Positions 9,401 to 16,867 of a stretch of DNA of 64,000 nucleotides are shown here, piece after piece (the first letter of the stretch is position 1; each line of letters starts with the position of its first letter). The DNA comes from an uncultured Lachnospiraceae bacterium. GTDB lineage: Bacteria; Bacillota; Clostridia; Lachnospirales; Lachnospiraceae. The translations under genes and the position numbers were made by a program. Location: positions 1 through 64,000 of the forward strand of contig CAJUAO010000005.1 of NCBI GenBank assembly GCA_910584685.1, in the 5' to 3' direction. The notes below the pieces were generated by a model. That model saw nothing but the letters and a program-made list of their open reading frames with translations, did not search any database and had not been told where the DNA came from.

Positions 9401-10969
9401 CAGATAGACGGAATGCCAAATCCTGACGTATACAGTATAGACAGCGGGGATATTAATTTTACCAGACCTGTGAAAACCGACAGGGACAGATATTGGAAAT
9501 TCTTAGGCTTTAAGGAGTTTGGAAAGGATGAGCTTATTACGTCAATACCGGCAGGCTCAAGAACGGGCAACCTTACGCTTATAGCCCAGTGGGAGGAAGT
9601 AAAGGTATATGACATAAATATTGACTCAGGCATAGGCATAATAAAGGCGTATGTAGAAGGAGATGAGGTAACAAGAGCGGCGGAGGGAGAGACGGTAACC
9701 CTTACTGCAACCGTAAATCCCGGTATAAGGCTTAAGGGTATAGAGTATAAATGGAAGGAAGAAAGCGGACTTGAGCTTAGCCATAATATTCCTTATGATA
9801 TAACAAACACTACAGTTTCAATAGAATTTATTATGCCGGCGGCAGTAACAGAGGTCAGGGGCGACTTTGAGGCTATAGAGTATGTTATCACGTATCTTAA
9901 TTTAAACGGCGCAAGGAATGATAATCCTTCTATCTATACGGTGTTTGATACCGTCAATCTTGCCCCTCCTATAAAGGAAGGCCGGATATTCAAGGGCTGG
10001 AGACTTATTATTCCAAATGACGAAACGACGGATGATATTTCAGACGTAAAGATGGTAGATATTGAAAAAATAGAAAACCGCTTTGGCAATCTGATGTTAT
10101 ATGCAGATTGGGAGGAGGGAGATGATATTTCTTCGGTATACCGCGCCTATGTTGATGACGGTATAGTAAACGGACAGGTGGAGCTTACAAAAACAGAGGC
10201 TGTAAAGAATGAATGGGTATTTGTAAGAGTATCGGAAAATACAGGCTATAAGCTTTCAGCGCTTGTATATACGCCTGAATTACCGGATGAAAGGCTTAGG
10301 GTTTCACCTCTTGAGAGATATTCAATGAGAAGCGTGTCCGTAGATATTTCTATTAACAAGGTAGCCGACGGATTATATTATTTTGTAATGCCTGACAGCG
10401 ATGTGGAGATTACGGCAGTATTTAAGCCTGTAACCTATAACATATCTTATATTCCAAACGGCGGAAAGCATACAAATGTTGACAAGTATACCATAGAAGA
10501 TGATATTATGTTAAATGACGCCGCAAAAACCGGATATACATTTATTGGCTGGTACAATGAAAGAGGAGAGAAGGTTGAAAAGCTTCATTATGCTACAGGC
10601 AATATGGTTCTCTCTGCAAGGTGGATGACAGCTATAAATGACAATAACACCGATAATGGAAATGATGACAAAGATAATGACAATAACAAGGATAATGACA
10701 ATACAGGAGGCTCACCTGATAATGGCGGAAACAAGGAGAAGCCGGATGGGCCTGCGGCAGACATTAAAGATAAACCAAACACCTATGTTACAGGAAATGT
10801 ACAAACAGGCGACGGCGTAGATGTTACCAGACTTATAATTATATGCGTTATATGCGGAGCAATTCTTCTCCTTCTCATTATTCCTAAAAGGAAGAAGGAG
10901 GATGAGGATGAAAATGAGAATGAAATCGGTAAAGAAAATAAAAACAATGTAGATAAGTTTACAGAGTAA
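6485..10969 (+). CDS. Large cell-surface protein with InlB-type repeats and a sorting-signal-like C-terminus
   Basis: 1,494 residues from the ATG at 6485 (AGGAAAG ribosome site); an upstream in-frame TTG at 6413 is unlikely. An N-terminal signal/anchor span (CILAAVLCCTLVVTGLLLF) is followed by a long exported region rich in beta repeats. Several Listeria-Bacteroides (InlB B) repeats are visible, such as FEGWYADPNLAVPVT with YAKW, and TGYTFIGWYNERGEKV with LSARW. An Asn/Asp-rich linker and NVQTGD precede a hydrophobic span, KRKK and an acidic tail. QTGD before a span resembles a non-canonical sortase signal, but the 27-residue tail is longer than usual. A class B sortase is encoded at 59013. 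Likely an adhesin or surface scaffold; ligand unknown. Confidence 0.8.
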   Translation: MEELKVKEKISYFKKLFKRNKSAACILAAVLCCTLVVTGLLLFMPKGYATAFTYGDGSSIQNSKELVLAHSGNRWTAILSGDNNYYLLDGEGKNLNSGIDITIQGGTSGTDGYYDVYLTLKDVNINLSSDVSGITFKFADKDTTNEPVSGVNIFDETLLNRNKVRIHLYLMGDSSIRGVAGAQSPLIEAENYNFVTETYYPQGQGEGSLGKFIYYSQYMELLIESASGSEYRDSLTLTTGQGSYGAAIGGRGGNPIMKKLEEIGISEEAYKNIEANKKYEDKLHFYYYDKGTFLVDLSPYSVPSLEFGAARVNIKSGVVNIEGNGYGAGIGNGGCKSSETRLVTFPTLYDKTINASAQSNTSSVRIDDGTVSVIMTGNSKGSCFVNGAESENIAEDGLVTIMGGSVYLQRQNNTSPYSNAFNEYKDKLYAFAAHYNDDADTAKTGGEAILNRDFDLDNIWETENEEYKYVVTRFFENSQPKVENDFTGKGMYYLNTYVKMTSGYGSESKYKFTGFKHDSKYSDDTLYFYLPATRYNSYGLTIKDNVGTDGKFVPSYEFAVLNKEQIDAQGSYDTYTYVPYSNGAAIKQTKYVLVKLSGIPSYCTGITGTYTQNGVSVNFEKPIQRGDDWYLYTGEVKGDMVMDITYSIGTYKIVYNYGLLDIDKKDESNGSIVNKNSTSVECGTEYELLTNNGTDVNVSWSGRTFEGWYADPNLAVPVTSVVSDVVGDTKTVYAKWSCDVIYKIEGGIGKFNSTGKDEIRVKLPYGSKFDFMSDANLPDSERDIDMGESSDLFEFKGWEYNDIIYNKGDNRISEITVSKDTYIKAAFERSGFYVYITATYGDDTLTHRDIKAYLGENTDDTFRMDFSGGERRNLLSSSPNENGYYYSTTLLNSEYVTVTLVPKAGYRIAGKEVKDVNGNNINLIANDITSDDNKNQFSFSMAGRNKDIYIYIHFDVEQYNIAYYDNINGSLTQIDGMPNPDVYSIDSGDINFTRPVKTDRDRYWKFLGFKEFGKDELITSIPAGSRTGNLTLIAQWEEVKVYDINIDSGIGIIKAYVEGDEVTRAAEGETVTLTATVNPGIRLKGIEYKWKEESGLELSHNIPYDITNTTVSIEFIMPAAVTEVRGDFEAIEYVITYLNLNGARNDNPSIYTVFDTVNLAPPIKEGRIFKGWRLIIPNDETTDDISDVKMVDIEKIENRFGNLMLYADWEEGDDISSVYRAYVDDGIVNGQVELTKTEAVKNEWVFVRVSENTGYKLSALVYTPELPDERLRVSPLERYSMRSVSVDISINKVADGLYYFVMPDSDVEITAVFKPVTYNISYIPNGGKHTNVDKYTIEDDIMLNDAAKTGYTFIGWYNERGEKVEKLHYATGNMVLSARWMTAINDNNTDNGNDDKDNDNNKDNDNTGGSPDNGGNKEKPDGPAADIKDKPNTYVTGNVQTGDGVDVTRLIIICVICGAILLLLIIPKRKKEDEDENENEIGKENKNNVDKFTE

Positions 10970-10970
10970 A

Positions 10971-11019
10971 TATAAGGGTGAGCTGTTATTTAAAAGCAGA
11001 CTCACCTTTATATTTTTTT
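10971..11019 (+). terminator. Terminator after the surface protein gene
   Basis: TATAAGGGTGAG pairs with CTCACCTTTATA (one G-T pair) and is followed by a T run at 11013-11019. Confidence 0.8.
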
Positions 11020-11062
11020 ATGCATATTATATAGTGTAGTATCATATGAAAGGAAAGTTAAT

Positions 11063-11251
11063 ATGCATGATGATAGAATGTTCAACCAGATGCCCATAGA
11101 CAGACTGCCGGTAGCGATGGCATATGTTCCTTGGCAGCAATGGGAGGAGTTGTTTGATTTAACAAAGGGCTATAAATGCGGAACTATTTTTCCAAGCTTA
11201 AGTAAGCCTTTTGCAGAGGGAGCGCTTATGAGAGGAGGCTGTAGGTCATGA
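11063..11251 (+). CDS. cotJA: Spore coat-associated protein CotJA
   Basis: 62-residue protein with the CotJA signature PVAMAYVPWQQW followed by a short C-terminal part. CotJA is a mother-cell spore-coat component encoded with CotJB and CotJC. The start has an AAAGGAAAG ribosome site and the stop overlaps the start of cotJB (ATGA), so the genes are translationally coupled. In Bacillus the cotJ operon is transcribed by sigma-E; I could not identify a convincing sigma-E promoter in the 43 bp between the preceding terminator and the start. Confidence 0.88.
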   Translation: MHDDRMFNQMPIDRLPVAMAYVPWQQWEELFDLTKGYKCGTIFPSLSKPFAEGALMRGGCRS

Positions 11252-11526
11252 TGCCAAGATGTAGAGCAAGAAACGAACTTTTAGATATAATAAACAAGAC
11301 CAGCTTTGCTATGGACGATACAAGATTATTTCTGGATACTCATCCAAATTCAAGGGAAGCATTAATGTTCTATACAAAAATGCAGGAAAAAAGGAATATG
11401 GCAATAAGAGAGTATACAGAAAATTATGGCCCGATACGGGCATATGATGTTGCACCTGCTGACGTATGGAAATGGAATATGGGACCTTGGCCTTGGCAGG
11501 CAAGCTTTGTAGAGGGGAGGAATTAG
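11248..11526 (+). CDS. cotJB: Spore coat protein CotJB
   Basis: 92 residues matching the CotJB family: a helical start (LLDIINKTSFAMDDTRLFLDTHP), then the conserved YGPIRAYD and a Trp/Pro-rich end (WKWNMGPWPWQ). It overlaps cotJA by 4 bp and is followed after 2 bp by the start of cotJC, so all three were one operon. It is intact although the next gene is interrupted. Confidence 0.9.
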   Translation: MMPRCRARNELLDIINKTSFAMDDTRLFLDTHPNSREALMFYTKMQEKRNMAIREYTENYGPIRAYDVAPADVWKWNMGPWPWQASFVEGRN

Positions 11527-11528
11527 AC

Positions 11529-11642
11529 ATGTGGGAATATGAAAAAAGATTGCAGTTTCCGGTAAGTATTCACAAGACAGACCCTAAGGCTGCCATGATA
11601 ATAATAAGCCAGTATGGAGGACCGGATTGCAGTAAACTATAG
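11529..11642 (+). CDS. cotJC: 5' fragment of cotJC, interrupted by the prophage
   Basis: Starts MWEYEKRLQFPV, the typical CotJC beginning, and runs in frame to QYGGPD at 11627. From there the sequence belongs to the element and adds only CSKL before a TAG stop (37 residues in all). The missing rest of CotJC begins at 52036. Joining 11529-11627 to 52036-52554 gives a continuous 205-residue protein. CotJC is a manganese-catalase-like spore-coat protein. In cells carrying the element, no full CotJC can be made unless the element is excised. The truncated peptide probably has no function. Confidence 0.93.
   Translation: MWEYEKRLQFPVSIHKTDPKAAMIIISQYGGPDCSKL
11616..11627 (+). other. attL core site
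   Basis: GGAGGACCGGAT, encoding Gly-Gly-Pro-Asp of CotJC. It is identical to the core at 52024; the base just before it differs (T here, C at the right end), which sets the left limit of identity, and the bases just after differ (T here, G there). Serine recombinases cut at a central dinucleotide within such cores. Confidence 0.9.
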
Positions 11643-11659
11643 TTTTGATTTGCGTGATA

Positions 11660-11713
11660 ACAGACACCTGAGAGGTCTGTGACCGAGAGGGACTCCTGCG
11701 GGAGTCCTTTTCT
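11660..11713 (+). terminator. Hairpin pair and terminator at the left end of the element
   Basis: ACAGAC/GTCTGT (11660-11665 with 11675-11680), then GGACTCC-TGCG-GGAGTCC (11690-11707) followed by TTTTCT. On the plus strand this would stop transcripts coming from the cotJ operon before they enter the element against the recombinase gene. Nothing else is seen between 11643 and the recombinase stop at 11776. Confidence 0.75.
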
Positions 11714-11775
11714 ATATCAGGGGAATATAAGTTTTTGTCTGAGTCTCTGTTCTGAATACTTTATCCTAGGAAAAA

Positions 11776-13263
11776 TTATTCATACTTTATCAAATAAACA
11801 TCCAGCCTGTTTTCAGCCTTATTGTATACTGCATAATCGATTATGCTTCTTACAGCCTCACCCTTAACCTTATTATCGGCATCAGACCGGATTATATCTA
11901 TTACATTCTGTATTTCCTTTGGGTAGTCGGTAATTTCCTTATCAGCCTTGGCGTTTTCCTTTTTAGCTGTCAAGGATGAATAATCCCTCTCAATTTTTTC
12001 ACGTTCCGCCTGTAATATACCTTTATTCTCCCTGTATTCTTCAATAGTATCAACGCCGTCCCTGTATGCCTGCTTTATGCGTTTTTCCTTTTGGGCAAGC
12101 CTTGCAAGAGCATTTTTATACAAGGAATAGCCGTCATCATCAGCTTTAGACTTTATGCTTGTATATTTTATAGGCTCCGAGCTTTTAATAATTTCCAAAA
12201 GGGCAGAGACAAGAGCGTCAGCTATCTTTTGTTCCGTTATACTGTGGGATACGCTGCATTTTCCCTTTTGATAGCCGCCGCACTGCAGGGATTTCATTCC
12301 GTTTTTTCCTGTAGCTCCAAGAAAAAGTGAGGAGCCGCAGGCGTCGCATTTTATAAGACCGCTAAGCCAGTGCTTTGTGCTCATTGGACGCATTTTAGGT
12401 CTGCCTTTTAAAGCGCGTTCTGCCATAGCCTCCTGGGCCATGTCCCATTTTTCTTTGGATATAACAGGCGCATGTCTGCCGTCGGCTATTATCCATTGTG
12501 ATTTATCCTTTATTGTATGGCTTTCGTGGTGCTGCCTGTTCCAGCGTATTTTTCCGGTATAAAAGGGATTTGAGAGAACATATTTTACGGTGCGAAGCTC
12601 CCACGGGTTTCCCCGCTTTGTCTTTGCTCCCATCTGATTTAAGCGCTGGCAAATGTCATAGTATGAATTGGAAATATCGCAGCCCATATCAAAGATAAGC
12701 CTGACAATTTCCGCTTCTTCAGGAATAATCTCCGGTATGCCGGTATCCTTATTCATTCTATAGCCATAGGCAGTATCAGACTGATAGCCGCCTCTCATGG
12801 CCTTTTCACTCATCCCCCGCATAACCTCTCCTGACAGGTTTACAGAGTAATATTCGTCAAACCATTCTATAATCATTTCTATAAGCCTGCCAAACATTCC
12901 CTCAATAACAGGCTCGCTTATTGACACAACATTTATTCCAAGCTTTTTTCTAAGGAGACTCTTATAAAATGTACTTTCCTCCTGATTACGGGCAAAACGG
13001 CTGAATTTCCAGACGATTATTGTATCGAAGGGTCTTGGACTTACCTTTGCAGTGGCAATCATGCGTTGGAACTCCGGCCGCTTATCGGCTTTTCTGCCGG
13101 AGATACCTTCGTTTTCCATGAAAATATAGTCATCTGTCAGTATGTATCCATTGTCCTTTGCCCATTTTCTAATTTCCTTAAGCTGGGAGGCAGGGGAGAG
13201 CTCCTCCTGCTTGTCGGTTGAGACTCTGATGTAGCAGGCGGCGGTTTTTAATTCGTTGTTCAT
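11776..13263 (-). CDS. Large serine recombinase (integrase/excisionase of the element)
   Basis: 495 residues from the ATG at 13263 (AGGAGATG ribosome site); an upstream in-frame extension lacks such a site. The N-terminal resolvase domain contains CYIRVSTDKQ with the catalytic Ser, followed by a recombinase domain, a zinc ribbon (CDAC ... CGGYQKGKC) and a coiled coil rich in Lys/Glu near the C-terminus: the full layout of phage large serine integrases and of sporulation recombinases such as SpoIVCA and SprA. Its 3' end lies about 150 bp inside attL, the usual place. It should integrate at the CotJC core and, with a directionality factor, excise. No factor was recognised, and I saw no convincing sigma-E, sigma-K or strong sigma-A promoter upstream. 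Confidence 0.93.
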   Translation of the reverse strand: MNNELKTAACYIRVSTDKQEELSPASQLKEIRKWAKDNGYILTDDYIFMENEGISGRKADKRPEFQRMIATAKVSPRPFDTIIVWKFSRFARNQEESTFYKSLLRKKLGINVVSISEPVIEGMFGRLIEMIIEWFDEYYSVNLSGEVMRGMSEKAMRGGYQSDTAYGYRMNKDTGIPEIIPEEAEIVRLIFDMGCDISNSYYDICQRLNQMGAKTKRGNPWELRTVKYVLSNPFYTGKIRWNRQHHESHTIKDKSQWIIADGRHAPVISKEKWDMAQEAMAERALKGRPKMRPMSTKHWLSGLIKCDACGSSLFLGATGKNGMKSLQCGGYQKGKCSVSHSITEQKIADALVSALLEIIKSSEPIKYTSIKSKADDDGYSLYKNALARLAQKEKRIKQAYRDGVDTIEEYRENKGILQAEREKIERDYSSLTAKKENAKADKEITDYPKEIQNVIDIIRSDADNKVKGEAVRSIIDYAVYNKAENRLDVYLIKYE

Positions 13264-13327
13264 AATATCATCTCCTGATTTATTATATTGAAAGGCTTGT
13301 AAAAAAGCTTGAAAAAACATTTACTGA

Positions 13328-13356
13328 TTGAAAAAATGATGAAAAGATGATATAAT
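13328..13356 (+). promoter_or_regulatory. Sigma-A promoter divergent from the recombinase gene
   Basis: TTGAAA at 13328-13333 and TATAAT at 13351-13356 with exactly 17 bp between. It faces away from the recombinase and towards a short non-coding stretch ending in a terminator. Confidence 0.7.
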
Positions 13357-13362
13357 ATAAGA

Positions 13363-13446
13363 GGTTTGGAGCTTATACTATAAGCACTTTCCTTTTAAGG
13401 GTAAGGAGAGAGTCTCTGTTTTAGGCAGCAGAGGCTCTTTCTTTTT
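13363..13446 (+). ncRNA. Possible small RNA of about 85 nt
   Basis: Downstream of the promoter at 13328 lie hairpin GCTTAT-ACT-ATAAGC (13371-13385), a pyrimidine-rich stretch ACTTTCCTTTT, and a terminator (AGAGTCTCTG 13409-13418 with CAGAGGCTCT 13429-13438, then TTCTTTTT). There is no ORF of note. The pyrimidine stretch is complementary to AAAGGAAAG-type ribosome sites, including 10 nt at cotJA (11049-11058), but such matches are easily found by chance. Confidence 0.45.
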
Positions 13447-13498
13447 ATAGGATAATATAAACTGGTTATAACGTCAATAAAAAATTTATTGATAATAT

Positions 13499-14056
13499 TT
13501 ATGAGAACTTAAGAAGTTTACTATTGGCAGATATTAACGTGATGGAGGATTGGTAATTAGCAAAATCTACATCATGAGTTACAATATTTGCTTTATAGTG
13601 TTCAGCAATTTGTACAAGTATGGCATCATTAAAATCATATGAAAATCCGTAAATAAAAAGTGTATCAAAATTCATTGACTTGAATTCATCATTAACAATA
13701 GTAAAAAAGGGTATAATATCATTTGTTATAATATCTAAAATTGCGTTCATTTTTTCACGATAATCGTCAGTATTACGATAATTCTTTTTAAAGTCTAAAT
13801 TATCATTACCACATTCCTTCTTATATAATCCAAATTGAAAACGGATACAGCAATTTATGAATTCCGATATCTGAATGGCTGGAAGTAGTACATTTTTTTT
13901 ATTATGTACTATAATATTCCAGAGTGATTCATATTTTTTCATATAATCATTTTGCATTATAGGATAAAACAGTTGAATTAAAATATTCGTATCCAGTAAT
14001 AAATCAGCTGTATCGTTCATATTATAGTTATCAATATGTAGTTTGTTACTCATCAT
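13499..14056 (-). CDS. PIN-domain-like ribonuclease
   Basis: 185 residues. LLLDTNILIQLF near residue 20 matches the first PIN motif (metal-binding Asp), ISEFIN supplies the conserved Glu, and DFNDAILVQIAE plus IVTHDVDFANY match the C-terminal acidic motifs. PIN proteins are Mg-dependent ribonucleases, often toxins. It is the last gene of a four-gene minus-strand operon and overlaps the STAS-like gene by 11 bp, so its synthesis is coupled to that gene. There is no classical VapB-type antitoxin beside it. The block is AT-rich and points against the phage genes, like an accessory moron. Confidence 0.75.
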   Translation of the reverse strand: MMSNKLHIDNYNMNDTADLLLDTNILIQLFYPIMQNDYMKKYESLWNIIVHNKKNVLLPAIQISEFINCCIRFQFGLYKKECGNDNLDFKKNYRNTDDYREKMNAILDIITNDIIPFFTIVNDEFKSMNFDTLFIYGFSYDFNDAILVQIAEHYKANIVTHDVDFANYQSSITLISANSKLLKFS

Positions 14057-14393
14057 TAAGCACTTCCTTTACAACTTTTTCATAATCAGTTTGATTTTTA
14101 TAATATTTTTTAGCATTGCTGATTACAACATTTAAAGTTGAATTTTTGGTCGAAGGAAAGTTTTGCATTTTAAGGTATTTTGAAATTTGTTCGCCTGTAA
14201 AATCCTTATATAGTTTACCAATGGCAGCATTGAGAAATGGAGATATCATGCTTTCAACATTTGAAAAATCTAAACAAAGAGTATTCTTATTAATTAAAGC
14301 CTCATAAATCTCTTTATATATAATTTCACCAAGTTCCTGAGTAATGGCATTAGGTGTTCCGATTTTGTCTGCTATATCAATATATTTATCCAT
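14046..14393 (-). CDS. STAS-like (DUF4325-type) domain protein
   Basis: 115 residues. The central part LCLDFSNVESMISPFLNAAIGKLY matches the DUF4325 STAS-like pattern (a beta strand ending in DF, then Ser/Phe-rich helix). Proteins of this type are found next to GHKL ATPases, as here, and recall the anti-anti-sigma (SpoIIAA) side of partner-switching systems. Its start has an AGGAGGT ribosome site. It sits between the ATPase gene and the PIN gene, overlapping the latter. A role in passing an ATPase state to the PIN protein is my inference. Confidence 0.65.
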   Translation of the reverse strand: MDKYIDIADKIGTPNAITQELGEIIYKEIYEALINKNTLCLDFSNVESMISPFLNAAIGKLYKDFTGEQISKYLKMQNFPSTKNSTLNVVISNAKKYYKNQTDYEKVVKEVLNDE

Positions 14394-14406
14394 AATATAT
14401 TACCTC

Positions 14407-15345
14407 CTAAAAAAGTATATTTTCATCTGCCATATAATATGATGCTTTGTCATCCAAATTAATAGCAATCGTTACTATTGTGCCCGGGAATGTATGTTCC
14501 ATACATTTATATCTTTCACCGTATTTGGGATTTATTTCATATGTTTCATTTCCGGATACAATATAGAAATAGCCTTGATTCAGGTTAACAAATTCCTTGA
14601 TTAAGTAAAGTCCAATACCTCTGGGAATATTATCATCTAAAGTTGTGTTACCTTTTTCCAAAGCCCATTTTAAGGTATTGGCAGGTAAAGATAAGGAATG
14701 TTTTTGGTGATACCTATATACATTATACTGTATTGTTTCGCCTGTGTCTACTATAGAAAAATATAAAAGAGAGTTTTTTGGAAAAAATTGTCCGCATGTA
14801 TAAACTTTTGTACTAGTGGTATGGTCTATTACATTTTGAAATATTTCAAGAAGATAACCACGTATATTATCAGTGACTAATACAGACATTTGAGGTAAAT
14901 CACTTCTATTAAATAGTTCGAGAGTTAAATAAGCATCATATTCATTAATATGTTTAACATCAAAATTTTTATATTGTATAACAGTGTTGTTTATATCAGG
15001 AATAGAATCTAGTGAAAATAATTTACCAAAGCCATTACGTTTAATAAGATTTAGATGTATTGGAGAAATATGAGGACCTAGGCTTATTTTCTTTTCTGGC
15101 TTGATAAAAGATTCTATAATACAGCCTAATGCAGCAAACTGATTAGCAGCAATAAACGCTGAAGGGTATATATCTATAACTAAAGAGTTATAATGCGTGT
15201 CATTTATTTTATGAAATAGTTCACTCAGGTGATTGTATGAAGTATAATCATTATTAATTGAAGTATAAATTTTTATTGTGAGTGTATAATTTTTATTGTG
15301 TATGTTTCTATTTTTGATTTCTTGTAATTGTGCTTTAAAATCCAT
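14407..15345 (-). CDS. GHKL-type ATP-binding protein
   Basis: 312 residues from the ATG at 15345 (AAAGGAGAG ribosome site). The C-terminal half carries a histidine-kinase-like ATPase fold: N box EIFQNVIDHTT, G1 box IVDTGE, G2-like box RGIGLYLIKEF, and FPGTIVTIAI near the end. The N-terminal half has no family I recognise. No dimerisation His is visible, so it is more like an anti-sigma-type kinase (SpoIIAB class) or a sensor ATPase than a two-component kinase. It is transcribed after a two-span membrane protein and before the STAS-like and PIN genes, separated by 13 bp each way. Confidence 0.75.
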   Translation of the reverse strand: MDFKAQLQEIKNRNIHNKNYTLTIKIYTSINNDYTSYNHLSELFHKINDTHYNSLVIDIYPSAFIAANQFAALGCIIESFIKPEKKISLGPHISPIHLNLIKRNGFGKLFSLDSIPDINNTVIQYKNFDVKHINEYDAYLTLELFNRSDLPQMSVLVTDNIRGYLLEIFQNVIDHTTSTKVYTCGQFFPKNSLLYFSIVDTGETIQYNVYRYHQKHSLSLPANTLKWALEKGNTTLDDNIPRGIGLYLIKEFVNLNQGYFYIVSGNETYEINPKYGERYKCMEHTFPGTIVTIAINLDDKASYYMADENILF

Positions 15346-15368
15346 AATAAACACTCTCCTTTGGAATT

Positions 15369-15914
15369 TTATTTATTTTTACAATTTTTATTTCGGTTAT
15401 GTTGGTTTCTTTTTTGCTGCTGATGCTTAACATTTGGCTTTGAACGATTTAGTTGTTCGTTTTGCAAAATTAACAATATATATTCATATTTTTTCATTTT
15501 TTTGTCAGAAGTTGAGGTGAAAAATACTATACCAACTATAATAAATGCGAAACACACTATAATATAATGCATAATATCGTTAAAAAATGATAACATAGAA
15601 TTTATGTCAATATTTGGTAAAATTGCAATATATAAAGCAACAATAGTAGTGAGAAATGAAACCATAATAGTAAAAGATGATTTTACAGCAGTTTTTCTAT
15701 TTGTTGAATTAAACTGAGTTGTATAAAATACAATCATATATTCAAGCTCATTTGAATTCAATAAATTAACTTCTGAGCAAATATCATTATATTTATGTAC
15801 ACTAGATTTATACTTAGTTGAATGGTTGTTTTTTTGGAATTTTTGAGGAATTTTGCCATCAATCATTTGTTTTATATTATTAATGTGTTCCTCATTATTA
15901 TTAATTGTATACAT
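15369..15914 (-). CDS. Two-span membrane protein, first gene of the GHKL-STAS-PIN operon
   Basis: 181 residues. A soluble N-terminal part of about 80 residues is followed by two membrane spans (FTIMVSFLTTIVALYIAIL and MHYIIVCFAFIIVGIVFF) and a short Lys/Asn/Gln-rich tail. I do not recognise a family. It starts with an AAGGA ribosome site and ends 23 bp before the ATPase gene. As the first gene of the operon it could act as the membrane sensor or effector of the system. Strongly AT-rich. Confidence 0.6.
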   Translation of the reverse strand: MYTINNNEEHINNIKQMIDGKIPQKFQKNNHSTKYKSSVHKYNDICSEVNLLNSNELEYMIVFYTTQFNSTNRKTAVKSSFTIMVSFLTTIVALYIAILPNIDINSMLSFFNDIMHYIIVCFAFIIVGIVFFTSTSDKKMKKYEYILLILQNEQLNRSKPNVKHQQQKRNQHNRNKNCKNK

Positions 15915-16118
15915 TTAAAATATCCTTCTTTCCTATATATTTTTTATTAATTTCATTACTTAATATTGAGCAATGAAATTAATATTATGGTTATTTTGTA
16001 ATGCAGCATAACAATATATATCTACATTCTTAATCATTAGTAGTATTGAAGCTAATCAGTTATCTTCAAGTATTTTACCTTACAATAATATATTTACGTA
16101 TGTTTCATAACAATAAGT

Positions 16119-16258
16119 AATATGCTTTCTGACTGCAGAATATCAGATAAGCTTTAACACAATCATATGTAGATATATAGACAATAGCGATAGCTTGTAT
16201 ATATTAGATAATATAAATAATACAATATTATATTAATGGTTTCAAGTAATTTGAATAT
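16119..16258. repeat. Repeat copy A upstream of the PIN operon
   Basis: About 140 bp that recur, diverged, at 18474-18600. Shared segments include CAGATAAGCTTTAACACA, GATAATATAAAT and ACAATATTATATT, with GGTTTCAAGTAAT at the end. Weaker similarity reaches 60-100 bp further upstream in both copies (ATCATTAG-TATTGAA). Both copies lie upstream of a minus-strand accessory gene block. The rest of 15915-16444 shows no gene. Confidence 0.75.
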
Positions 16259-16275
16259 TATTTTGATATAATAAA

Positions 16276-16302
16276 AGAGCCATACACAAAAGGTATGGCT
16301 CT
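16276..16302 (-). terminator. Terminator for the minus-strand hic region
   Basis: Perfect 10-bp stem AGAGCCATAC/GTATGGCTCT with a 7-nt loop. On the minus strand it is followed by TTTATTATA, so it would stop transcripts from the orphan hicB-like gene. Confidence 0.65.
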
Positions 16303-16444
16303 AATGAAGTTCACCTGTAATAAGGCGCTTATCTTTGGTACTTTCTGCAATAAAGCAGTTTATCTGTAATTGTAGTGCTACCGACTAAGCAGTAGTAATT
16401 ACATTTTCATTATATCATATATTATGATAAAGTCAATTTTAAAT

Positions 16445-16723
16445 TTATATTTTCACAGCCTTTGTGTCCTTGTAATGATTAATGTCGTAGGATACAAGGG
16501 AGGAAAAGCCCTCATCCACGTGAATGGAAGAAATATCGGAAGGAGTCGCAATCGGTTTTTCCTGTTCCAAAAGGGTGAGAAGATAAGCAGCTAAAGCTTC
16601 CTGTGCCGCCTCCATTGTTTCATTTATGGAGCTGCCGTAAGTATGACATCCCTCCAAGTCAGGGAATTCAACCCAATATGCGTCATCTTCCTTATGAAAG
16701 ATAGCGGGATATACAAATAACAT
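16445..16723 (-). CDS. HicB-like antitoxin, orphan
   Basis: 92 residues with the HicB pattern: FVYPAIFHKEDDAYWVEFPDLEGCHTYGSS followed by a helix with EAAQEALAAYL. HicB antitoxins neutralise HicA mRNA interferases. No hicA is adjacent; the nearest HicA lies at 17316 with its own HicB between. The first 22 bp of this gene and 88 bp upstream are duplicated at 17745-17854. It may be a leftover of a rearranged toxin-antitoxin locus, or neutralise HicA from outside. Confidence 0.8.
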   Translation of the reverse strand: MLFVYPAIFHKEDDAYWVEFPDLEGCHTYGSSINETMEAAQEALAAYLLTLLEQEKPIATPSDISSIHVDEGFSSLVSYDINHYKDTKAVKI

Positions 16724-16810
16724 AAATGATACCTTCTTTTAATTTAAGGAGAGGAGGATTATCTCAGTTCTGCCTCCTTAAGTATACTGTTAAGTAAGCC
16801 GATAGGAACA
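16701..16810. repeat. 110-bp duplication, copy 1
   Basis: Contains the first codons and upstream region of the orphan hicB. It matches 17745-17854 over the whole 110 bp with about ten substitutions and no gap; similarity stops abruptly on both sides, which marks a recombination event. Confidence 0.88.
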
Positions 16811-16867
16811 ATTTTGTGAAAAAGGGGGATTTTACCATAAAAAACAGATAAGAGAGGAAATCCCCTC

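Noticed and set aside
10638..10820. 60-codon plus-strand frame inside the surface protein gene
   Set aside because: Shadow of the Asn/Asp-rich linker repeats.
11019..11062. Sigma-E promoter for the cotJ operon
   Set aside because: CATATTAT resembles the sigma-E -10, but no -35 at the right spacing was found.
11616..11627. tRNA gene as attachment site
   Set aside because: The core is protein-coding (cotJC); no tRNA-like fold is at either end.
13264..13320. Sigma-E or sigma-K promoter for the recombinase
   Set aside because: CAATATAAT upstream of the gene does not fit the -10 consensus of either factor with a proper -35; I could not support it.
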